Assembly (NCBI GenBank): GCA_029213105.1
Contig: JARGNS010000141.1
Coordinates: 1 to 8,289, forward strand
DNA from: Planctomycetota bacterium
GTDB lineage: Bacteria > Planctomycetota > PLA2 > JAEUHO01
DNA length: 8,289 nucleotides
Direction of reading: 5' to 3'
The position numbers were made by a program, and so were the translations under genes. The notes under the pieces are model-generated. The model did not search any database and was not told the DNA's origin. It saw only the letters and a list, made by a program, of their open reading frames with translations. Positions 1 to 7,200 of this stretch are shown piece by piece (the first letter of the stretch is position 1; the number at the start of each line of letters is the position of its first letter).

Positions 1-1
1 G

Positions 2-736
2 ATGGTGTCGGTGCTGGCGGTCTCGGCCGGCTTCGCCTCCCGGGGGGCGTGGGACGCGCGCTACACCGCCAAGACGGTGACCGCGGCGGATGGCACGACG
101 AGCACGGACCCCGTCATGTGGTCCGACCTGGCCGGCGGTGCGCTCAAGAACTTCGTCGACGGCGCGGCGACGTTCCTCGAGCCCCTGCTTGCCCCGTTCG
201 TGGACAACCCGATCGGTGTCGGCCAGACCGTGGTCGCCGTGATCGTGATCTCGTTCGCTGCGACCACCTTGGACACGGCCGCGCGCATCCAGCGGTTCTG
301 TCTGGCGGAACTCGGCCAGTCCTTCGGTGTGACGGCGCTGCGCAATCGCTTCGTGGCGACCGCCGTCGCGGTCATTCCGGCGGCCCTGCTGGCGATCTTC
401 ACCGAGACGCCGGGCAAGGGGCCCGGCTCGGGTGGCATGGTGCTGTGGCCGGTCTTCGGCACGACGAACCAGCTGATCGGCGCCATCACCCTGTTGCTCC
501 TCTTCCTGTACCTGCGGATGAAGAAGCGGCCCACGCTGCCCGTGCTGATCCCGCTGGTGTTCCTCGTGGTCATGACCTCGGTGGCGGGCGTGATGGGCCT
601 GATCGCCCAGATCCAGGCCCGGAACTGGATCGTCGTCGGCTTCGGGGTCCTGTTTCTCCTGCTCGAGGTCCTCGTGTTCTTCGAGGCCTGGCGCCGCTGG
701 CGGCGGGACGGCAGGGACACGGTGGCCACTTCCTAG
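2..736 (+). CDS. cstA: CstA-family carbon starvation / peptide or pyruvate transporter, C-terminal part (5' partial)
   Basis: This is the C-terminal 244 residues of an inner-membrane transporter; the true start lies left of the window, and the first visible ATG is probably internal. Family hallmarks are the motif FAATTLDTAARIQRF (residues 85-99 of the visible part) followed by LAELG, and LWPVFGTTNQLIGA (148-161). Both match the conserved C-terminal core of CstA/BtsT proteins. Hydrophobic segments are visible at about 72-90, 118-134, 147-171, 178-200 and 208-228, and the protein ends in a short basic, cytoplasmic-looking tail (WRRWRRDGRD). Characterised members import peptides or pyruvate, often during carbon limitation; the substrate here cannot be read from sequence. 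The frame stops at TAG 734-736, with a 75-base gap to the next gene. The family call is firm; the exact orthology behind the symbol is less so, because several paralogues share these motifs. Confidence 0.9.
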   Translation: MVSVLAVSAGFASRGAWDARYTAKTVTAADGTTSTDPVMWSDLAGGALKNFVDGAATFLEPLLAPFVDNPIGVGQTVVAVIVISFAATTLDTAARIQRFCLAELGQSFGVTALRNRFVATAVAVIPAALLAIFTETPGKGPGSGGMVLWPVFGTTNQLIGAITLLLLFLYLRMKKRPTLPVLIPLVFLVVMTSVAGVMGLIAQIQARNWIVVGFGVLFLLLEVLVFFEAWRRWRRDGRDTVATS

Positions 737-755
737 GACTACAGGCTTCGTAGCG

Positions 756-773
756 CGGCGCCGATCGGCCGAT
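756..773. repeat. Cluster of three overlapping short palindromes
   Basis: Three perfect palindromes overlap in 18 bases: CGGCGCCG (756-763), GCCGATCGGC (760-769) and ATCGGCCGAT (764-773). A related ATCGGCC recurs at 791-797. The cluster sits just upstream of, and touches, the -10-like box at 773-778. It could be an operator for the downstream gene or a stem that helps end the cstA transcript. There is no following T-run, so a classical intrinsic terminator is not supported. Chance palindromes are common in GC-rich DNA. Confidence 0.3.
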
Positions 774-778
774 ACGAT
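773..778 (+). promoter_or_regulatory. Candidate -10 box (TACGAT) for the gene at 812
   Basis: TACGAT matches four of six positions of the sigma-70 TATAAT box and is one of the few AT-leaning spots in this gap. It would place the transcript start near 785, leaving about 27 bases before the ATG at 812. No convincing -35 hexamer is visible; the best match, TTCGTA at 747-752, has only three matches and a 20-base spacer. GGGG at 800-803, eight bases before the ATG, is a weak Shine-Dalgarno candidate. Confidence 0.3.
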
Positions 779-811
779 TCCCCTGGCCGCATCGGCCCCG
801 GGGTTGCCTGC

Positions 812-2338
812 ATGCACCGCCTCATCACCATCGCCGCGCTCCTGTGGCTCGCCCTCGGGGGCGCGAGGGCCGCGCTCGCGCACACCGTCACGCTCCAGGA
901 CGGCACCGTCTACGAGGGCAAGATCCTCAGCCAGAGCGACACGGAGGTCGTCATCGAGACGACCTTCGACGGGCAGAAGATCCTCGCCAAGGCGGACGTG
1001 AAGGCCATCAACGACAGCGTCCCGCCCATGCGCGAGCAGCTCGCGTACCGCGCCAAGACCGCCCTCGACGTGAAGGCACGCTGGGATCTCTACAAGTGGG
1101 CCAAGCAGAAGGGCTTCGTCAAGGAGCTCCACTACATCCTCGAGGCCATCGTCGACCTGAAGCCGACCGACAAGAAGGCGCGCAAGCTCCTGGGTCACAA
1201 GCAGGTGGACGGCGAGTGGATGACCCCCGCCGAGGAGAAGGTGCACCTGCGCGCGAAGTTCGAGGCCGAGCAGCGGGCCAAGGGGCTCGTGCCCTACGAG
1301 GGCGGCTGGGTCACGCCCGAGGAGCGGGACGCGCGCGAGAAGGCCCTGAAGAAGGACGGCGACGACTGGGTCACGGAAGAGGAGTGGCACAAGCGTCGCG
1401 GCGAGCGCCTCGTCGATGGCAAGTGGGTCAAGCTCGGCTTCGAGGAGGGCAAGGAACTCACCCAGAAGCTCGTGCGCGAGGGGCGCCTCAAGGTGGCCTA
1501 CCACTGGGGGCCGCACTTCGATGCCCATGCGGAGGTCAAGCCGGAGCTGGCCAAGCGCATCCTCGCGTCCTGCGAGAAGGCGTTCGGCGTGCTGCGCAAG
1601 ACCCTCAAGCCCACCGAGGACGACTACCCCGAGACGGTCGACGAGCGCATCCACCTGTTCCTGTGCAAGAAGATGCCGGGCTACGTGCGCATGTCGAACT
1701 GGTTCGACAAGACCTACGACGTCAACTCGCTGACGCCGGGTTGGAAGACCGCCATCCAGCGGCAGCACGCCTGGTGGCACGTGCAGGACATCCGGGCCAC
1801 CGGCGTGTACCAGTTCCCCAACACCGACAAGACGTACGTCAGCAACGTCGTCCACGGGGCCGGCTTGCTGCTGATCACGCGCTACAAGGCGAACTACGCC
1901 TTCCCCAGCGTGTGGCTGCGCGAGGGCTTCTCCTACTACCTCGAGATGGAGGCGCTGGGCTACACCCAGACCTTCTCGCTCGGCAGCGGCGGCGGCACCG
2001 GGGGCGCCGGCGCCGGCATGAAGGGGCCCGTCTGGACGGACAGCGCCAAGTGGCGCGAGGCCCTCAAGAAGGTCGTCAACGAGGGCAATGATCCGCCCCT
2101 GCGGCGCATCGCGAAGATGACCGTCGACCAGACCAGCTACATCCAGCTCGTGAAGTCCTGGAGCATCGTCGAGTTCCTGATCCGCTGGGACGCGAAGAAG
2201 TTCAAGCAGTTCATCGACCTGAGCAAGGACCGCTCGAAGACCGAGGAGGAGGCGCTGAAGGAGGCCTACGGCGCGAACTACCGCAAGGTGGACGCGAAGT
2301 GGCGCGCCTACGTCTCCTCGGGCTTCACGCTTCCCTAG
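812..2338 (+). CDS. Secreted protein with SH3-like module, W-V-T-P-E-E repeats and a degenerate peptidase-MA-like (gluzincin-type) domain
   Basis: This 508-residue exported protein has an unknown role. Residues 1-23 look like a signal peptide, with likely cleavage after ALA (23). Residues 24-66 form a beta-rich SH3-like module (TLQDGTVYEGKI) of a type seen in planctomycete envelope proteins. Residues 130-210 carry repeats of a Trp-centred motif: WMTPAEE (136), WVTPEE (166), WVTEEE (186) and a decayed WVK (205). From about 225 the order resembles peptidase-MA/DUF1570 proteins: a His-containing helix, then WLREGFSYYLE (368-378), then a C-terminal helical part ending in YRKVDAKWRAYV. Where HExxH is expected, the sequence reads HGAGL (348-352), so the catalytic Glu and second His are missing while Glu371 remains. 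It is therefore probably non-catalytic as a metalloprotease. A Gly-rich loop lies at 389-402. The ATG at 812 is chosen because it gives a clean signal peptide. Existence is firm; the peptidase relationship is moderate. Confidence 0.85.
   Translation: MHRLITIAALLWLALGGARAALAHTVTLQDGTVYEGKILSQSDTEVVIETTFDGQKILAKADVKAINDSVPPMREQLAYRAKTALDVKARWDLYKWAKQKGFVKELHYILEAIVDLKPTDKKARKLLGHKQVDGEWMTPAEEKVHLRAKFEAEQRAKGLVPYEGGWVTPEERDAREKALKKDGDDWVTEEEWHKRRGERLVDGKWVKLGFEEGKELTQKLVREGRLKVAYHWGPHFDAHAEVKPELAKRILASCEKAFGVLRKTLKPTEDDYPETVDERIHLFLCKKMPGYVRMSNWFDKTYDVNSLTPGWKTAIQRQHAWWHVQDIRATGVYQFPNTDKTYVSNVVHGAGLLLITRYKANYAFPSVWLREGFSYYLEMEALGYTQTFSLGSGGGTGGAGAGMKGPVWTDSAKWREALKKVVNEGNDPPLRRIAKMTVDQTSYIQLVKSWSIVEFLIRWDAKKFKQFIDLSKDRSKTEEEALKEAYGANYRKVDAKWRAYVSSGFTLP
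1199..1438 (+). repeat. Region encoding Trp-centred W-[MV]-T-P-E-E peptide repeats
   Basis: Within the secreted protein at 812, residues 130-209 contain four copies of a short unit of the form (D)G-x-W-V-T-P-E-E. The Trp residues are at 136, 166, 186 and 205, so spacing is 30, 20 and 19 residues. The last copy keeps only DGKWVK. Linkers are strongly charged (Lys/Arg/Glu). Similar motifs recur in planctomycete exported proteins, but their function is not known to me. Confidence 0.6.
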
Positions 2339-2426
2339 CGGACGTCTCCGCGCGGCCCGTAAGGCTGTCTGTTGCCCTGGGACGCCATCCGGCCGTGCGC
2401 GCTGCACCCGTAGGGTCCGCGACGCC

Positions 2427-2432
2427 TATACT
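2427..2432 (+). promoter_or_regulatory. Candidate -10 box (TATACT) for the operon starting at 2442
   Basis: TATACT matches five of six positions of TATAAT and stands out in a GC-rich gap. A transcript start about seven bases downstream falls near 2439, only a few bases before the ATG at 2442, and no Shine-Dalgarno sequence precedes that ATG. Together these suggest a leaderless or nearly leaderless mRNA. No good -35 hexamer is seen around 2404-2409. This would be the promoter for the helical-repeat gene, the kinase and the following gene. Confidence 0.45.
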
Positions 2433-2441
2433 GCTGTGGCG

Positions 2442-4250
2442 ATGTCCTCCACCTGGCGCAGCCCCCTTCCCGCGATCCTCCTCCTCGCATGCATGGCGAT
2501 TGCGTCGGGAGCCGCCTCTGCGGACGAAGCCGAGGAGCGCGATCTGGAGCCGATCGCACGCAGCGTCGTCTTCCTCGATCCGAGCGTGGGGCGCCCGCCC
2601 CTCGATCCCGTGACCGACACGGCCATCCTGGGGGAGATCCAGCGAGCGTTCGCGTCCCTCGGCACGGTCGAGGCCGCGCGCGAGCGGCTCGTCCATCACT
2701 TCGGGCTGGTGGCGGTGCCTGCCCTGCAGCGCGTGCTGGCGGCCAACCGCAACGTCACCGAGGTCTGGAACACGGCGCTCACCGTCGCGGCACTCCGCGA
2801 TCTCGAGGGCCCCGCGTTCGAGTTGCTCGCCGCGCTCCGTCCGCTCGTGAAGGTCCTCGACAGCGGCGGCGACGCCCACACCAACGCCATGGCCGCGCTG
2901 GCCCTGGGCTGCTTCCACTATCACCAGGAGGCGCTGCCCGCACGCTACACGGCCAAGCCCGCTCCCGGGGCCAAGCTGCCCGCGTCTGTACCGGGGGTCG
3001 AGTCCGAGCGCCGCCGCGCCGCCAAGGCCATGCGGGACGGTCGGCGCCTGCTGGCCACGAACCTCGATCACGAGCTGATGTTCTTCCGCATCGCCGCAAG
3101 CTTCGCCATGGCGAAGATGGGGGGGGCACAGGTCGCCCGCGAGTTCTTTGCCGTCGATCCGCCGGCGGCCAACCCGCAGCCGCGCCGCGCGCGTCTGCTC
3201 GCCAGCGCGTTCCTGGGGGCGCCCGACGCCAAGGCGTACCGCCGCCACTTGCTGGGCGTCACGGCCAAGGCGGCCCAGACCAACGAGGAGGCCAGCGCCG
3301 CCCTCGCCATGGCCGTGGCGATGCTGCAGCAGGAGCCCGCCGACTGGACGCGCGAGACGAAGGACGTGCTGCGCCACCTGCGCGGGACCGGCACGTCACT
3401 GCCCGAGGCGGCGGCCGAGCGCGTCTTCGCCCAGGGCGTGTGCGCCTATGTGAACCAGGCCACGTCCGCCTGGGACGACGTCTGGGCCGTAGCCACGCGC
3501 GCCACCGCCGACGAGGACGTGGCCGGTGCCGCCGCGCAGATCCTCGTGCACTGCCATGTGCCGGCGGTGGAGGCGCGCATCATCAACATGCTCGTGAACC
3601 CGAGCAAGAAGCCGCATCTCCCCGTCCTGGCCATGGTGTTGCTGCGTGCGGGGGAGGCGGGCAACGCCGACGCCTTGCCCAAGCTGGCCGAGTGGCTGCG
3701 TGAGCGGGGGCGGCGTCCGGCCGCGAACGCGCGCTGGGATCCGCGTTGGTACGCCATCGTCGGGCTCCTGCGTGCCCTGGAGCAGGGGCGCATCAAGCCC
3801 CGGGCCGAGCGCGTGCTGGTCGTCGACGCCTTGCTGCGCGCGGCGGGCGGGACGCTCGACAAGGATGCGACCGTCCGGGGACCCCTGCAGGCGCTTCTCG
3901 CCGTTCACGGCGAGAAGCTCAAGGCCGCCGACGAGACGGCCCTGTATCGCTTGCCGCGTGTGGAGGTCGCCCGCGTCGAACGCAGCTTCGACTGCCCCTA
4001 CGGCCTGCTTGCCCGCGACGCGGTCGACGCGTGCGTCGACCGCGTGAACGGCATGGTCGAGGACATCTTCGGGCTCAAGAACGTGCCGGCCTGGAAGCCC
4101 GGCGGTGACAACAGCAAGTACCAGCCCCAGCGCTACCTGAAGCGCTACCTCGCCAGGTACCCCTACTTCTCGCGCCTCGAGTTCCGCAGCGAGCGCGGCC
4201 GCCGCGCCGAACCCGCACTCGCGGACGGAGTCCCGGGGATCGATCGATGA
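2442..4250 (+). CDS. Exported all-helical HEAT-like repeat protein of unknown function
   Basis: I do not recognise a named family for this 602-residue protein. The N-terminus is a signal sequence with two readings. One is a short hydrophobic run to LLAC (Cys17), a weak lipobox; the other is signal peptidase I cleavage after ASA (27). The rest is almost entirely amphipathic helix, with Ala/Leu-rich helix pairs that look HEAT- or TPR-like, for example AVPALQRVLAANRN (91-104) and AAAQILVHCHVPAVEARI (363-380). The C-terminus (about 552-602) is more polar and Arg/Tyr-rich (RYLKRYLARYPYFSRLEF). No catalytic motif is visible, so a scaffold or binding role is the most that can be inferred. A GTG at 2436 in frame would add two residues, but the ATG at 2442 fits the promoter position better. 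The stop overlaps the kinase start (ATGA, 4247-4250), which argues that the two products are made together, perhaps as partners in the envelope. Confidence 0.85.
   Translation: MSSTWRSPLPAILLLACMAIASGAASADEAEERDLEPIARSVVFLDPSVGRPPLDPVTDTAILGEIQRAFASLGTVEAARERLVHHFGLVAVPALQRVLAANRNVTEVWNTALTVAALRDLEGPAFELLAALRPLVKVLDSGGDAHTNAMAALALGCFHYHQEALPARYTAKPAPGAKLPASVPGVESERRRAAKAMRDGRRLLATNLDHELMFFRIAASFAMAKMGGAQVAREFFAVDPPAANPQPRRARLLASAFLGAPDAKAYRRHLLGVTAKAAQTNEEASAALAMAVAMLQQEPADWTRETKDVLRHLRGTGTSLPEAAAERVFAQGVCAYVNQATSAWDDVWAVATRATADEDVAGAAAQILVHCHVPAVEARIINMLVNPSKKPHLPVLAMVLLRAGEAGNADALPKLAEWLRERGRRPAANARWDPRWYAIVGLLRALEQGRIKPRAERVLVVDALLRAAGGTLDKDATVRGPLQALLAVHGEKLKAADETALYRLPRVEVARVERSFDCPYGLLARDAVDACVDRVNGMVEDIFGLKNVPAWKPGGDNSKYQPQRYLKRYLARYPYFSRLEFRSERGRRAEPALADGVPGIDR
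4235..4249 (+). promoter_or_regulatory. Ribosome binding site and coupled start of the kinase gene
   Basis: GGGG at 4235-4238 lies eight bases before the ATG at 4247, which itself overlaps the TGA of the preceding gene (4248-4250). A perfect 10-base palindrome, ATCGATCGAT (4239-4248), runs into the start codon. The arrangement favours translational coupling by reinitiation; the palindrome may be coincidental. Confidence 0.5.
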
Positions 4251-7200
4251 GCGCCCAGAACGAAGACTTCCTCTTCGCCCAGGAGGCGCAGAACCTCGGC
4301 TACGTGACCGAGGCCCAGGTCGAGGAGGGCTTCCTGCTGCAGGAGCGCATGGCCGACGACCTCCAGATCGACGAGCGCCTGGCGGTCATCCTCGTCAAGC
4401 GTGGCTGGCTCGCCGACGAACAGGCGCGCCGCGTCTACGGCATCATCGAGCCCGAGGGGGCGCGCAGCCAGATCGAGGGGTACCGGCTCCTGCAGAAGGT
4501 CGGCCGCGGTGCCATGGGCACCGTCTACCAGGCCATGCACAAGGGCCTCAACCGCGTCGTCGCAATCAAGATCCTGCGGCGCGACCTGGCCGCCGACAAG
4601 ACCCAGATCGAGCGCCTCAAGCGCGAGGCCAAGCTGCTGGCCGACCTCGAGCACCCGAACGTGGTGCGGGCGTTCGATGCCGGCGAGTCCAATGGCTTCC
4701 CGTACCTCGTCATGGAGTACGTCGAGGGCGACACCCTGCGCGAGAAGATCGCGCGCGATGGCCCTCTGGACGAGAGCGAGGCCCTGCGCATCACCCGCGG
4801 CCTGGCCGACGCGCTCGAGAAGGCGCGCCGCATGGGGGTGGTGCACCGGGACGTGAAGCCCGGCAACATCCTCATCGACAAGAAGGGCGAGCCCAAGCTC
4901 ATGGACCTCGGGCTGGCCAAGGGCCCGATCGACGCCGGCCTGACGCAACATGGGGCGACGGTCGGTACACCCCAGTTCATGTCGCCCGAGCAGGCCGAGA
5001 GCCCCGACAAGGCCGACACACGCTCCGACATCTACAGCCTGGGCGCCACGCTCTACGCCATGGTCACGGGGCGCCCGCCGTTCGAGGGCACCACGCTCGC
5101 GGAGATCATCACCAAGGTGATGAGCCAGCAGCCCGTGCCGCCCGGCATGGTGAACCGCGATGTGAGTCCGGAGGTGAGCCATCTCATCGAGCGCATGATG
5201 CTCAAGGATGCGAGCCTGCGCTACGCCACCCCCTCGCTCGTCATGGACGACATCGATCGCATCCGCGGCGGGCAGTCCATCATCCCGGGCGGCTTCCAGG
5301 GCAACTGGGAGGCGTACCTCCTGCGCAAGCGTTTCCTCGAGTGGCGCAAGCGCATCGTCGTCGGCGTGGCCGCCGCGCTCATCCTGGGCGTGGGCGTGTT
5401 CATGTATCTCGAGCACACCAAGAAGGAGGCGGCAAGCCGTGACCTCGGCAGCCGGCTCGAGCGGCTGCTGACGATCCGCGACGTGGGGCCGGAGGACGAC
5501 CAGGCCAGCTTGCAGGCGCGCCTGGCCCTGCTCCGGGCGGGCCATGCGGAGCTGCAGACCCTCAGCGACGAGACCCACGTGCCCTATCCGGGGGAGGGGC
5601 GCGATGCGATCGGCAACCGGATCGCGCGCCTCAACGCCGCGGTGAAGCTCTTCGAGGCGCTCGCGAAGCTGGACGCCGATCTCACCCCCTTGCGCGACCA
5701 GGGCCGCTGGCGGCAGGCGCTTGCAGAAGCCGAGAAGAGCACGACCGAGTACAAGCGCTTCGTGCCGTCCCAGCGGCAGTGGCAGGAACTCGTCGACGGC
5801 CTCAAGGCCGACTCGCGCACCAAGCTCGAGAGCGAGGAGGACCGCATCGCGGCAATGGCCGTGGCGTCGATCGACGACTTCCTGGCGAAGCAGGCTGCCC
5901 GCGCCGCCCTCTACGGGAGGCCGTGGATCGAGGAGCGGGGCTTCGGTCGCACGCGCGAGGCGGCTCGCACCGCGCACGCCAAGGCGCGCACGATCGGCAC
6001 CAAGCTGGGCGCGTTCAACCTCGCCTTCGCACCGGCCGCCGTCCAAGCGCGCGTGGACGCGCTGGACCTCTACGGCCTGCGCGGTGACTTCACGCAGGCC
6101 GCGGCGACCCTGCGGAAGGTGACCGAAGCCGACGCCGATTCCTGGCCGACCGTGCCGGAGGGCGCGCGGGAGCGTGTGAAGGCGCAGCTCTTCGGCGAGC
6201 GAGGGCTCGTGCAAGCGGCCATCCAAGCCGTGGATGCGGACATCGACATGCGCGTGCGCGCGGCATGGGCGGCGCTGAAGGCCTCCCTCGGAACGATCTC
6301 GGCGCGCGACGCGCTCGAGGCGCTCGGGCGCTTTGCGAACGAGGCGGAGCGCGGCAACCACTACATCTACCTGGCGCGTGAGGCGCGGGCCGAGGAGTCG
6401 AGCCTGCGGGTGGCCGTCGCTGGGCGCATGGATGCCGAGCGTGAGGCCTTCGACCGGTTGCGGCGCAAGATCCTCGCCGAGCTTCGCGAGGCGAATGCGG
6501 TGCGCCTCCGCGAGGTGGCCGACGACGCGCTGGCGGACGAGCTGCTCGACCAGGCCCGGCGCGCAGACGTCCTGGCACTGCGGGAGGCGGCCTCGGCGCT
6601 CGAGGCGCTGTACGCCGGCGCTCTTGCGGGGCTGCAGGTGCTGCGGGCGGCCGCGCCGAACCCCGTGCTGCGCGAGGTCGTCTACCGCGATCGGGCCGGC
6701 AACCGGCAGCGCGCCAAGCAGTGGATCCTGCGCGACCTCGACGCGGAGAAGGGCGTGCTGCGTGTGCGCATACCGCGTGGCGACAAGCGTGGCACGGTCG
6801 AGTTCCAGATCGGCCAGGTGTCGATCCCCAACCTGCGGGCGTGGATGGCGCAATCCGACGAGCGCCTCACCCCGCTCCATGATGCGATCCTCGCGGCCGC
6901 GGCCCTGACGGCCCCGGAGGATCGGCCTGGCCTCGACCTGCGCCCGCTCGTGCAGAGCTATCGCGCCCTGCAGGATCGCTTCGGCCCGGTGTCTCCCGGC
7001 CCCCAGTGGCGCCGGCTGATCGGCGAGCTCGTGCTGCGACTCGAAGCGGCCCAGCGCAGCCGCGAGGACGAGGCCCAGCGTGCCGTCTCCTACATCCGAA
7101 CGGAGCTCTTCGGCGACAAGAGCTGGAAGGGCCTCGTCGAGTTGGCGGGCAAGTTGCTCGATCCGAAGGGGCGCCTGCGCTACACCCGCGCGGTCGAGAA

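Noticed and set aside
1766..1780. HAWWH (residues 319-323 of the secreted protein) as the real zinc motif
   Set aside because: It has Ala where the catalytic Glu should be and lies about 48 residues before Glu371, roughly twice the spacing usual for this layout.
844..2091. A 415-codon plus-strand frame inside the secreted protein gene
   Set aside because: It is an out-of-frame shadow with extreme Arg/Gly/Ala content and no signal peptide or domain; the overlapping frame encodes the structured exported protein.
2339..2441. Possible intrinsic terminator between the pseudo-peptidase and helical-repeat genes
   Set aside because: Only four-base arms such as CGGA/TCCG (2339-2350) are present and there is no T-run, so a Rho-independent terminator cannot be supported.
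2325..3377. A 350-codon open frame antisense to the helical-repeat gene
   Set aside because: It has the same register-aligned codon-bias effect, its composition is Arg/Gly/His-rich, and it overlaps a supported sense gene.
2489..3703. A 404-codon plus-strand frame inside the helical-repeat gene
   Set aside because: It is very Arg/Gly-rich and lacks helical periodicity; the other frame has a signal sequence and coherent helices and couples to the kinase start.
4239..4248. ATCGATCGAT palindrome at the kinase start as a regulatory hairpin
   Set aside because: Ten bases of self-complementary sequence with no loop cannot form a stable hairpin. It may bind a protein, but nothing else supports that.
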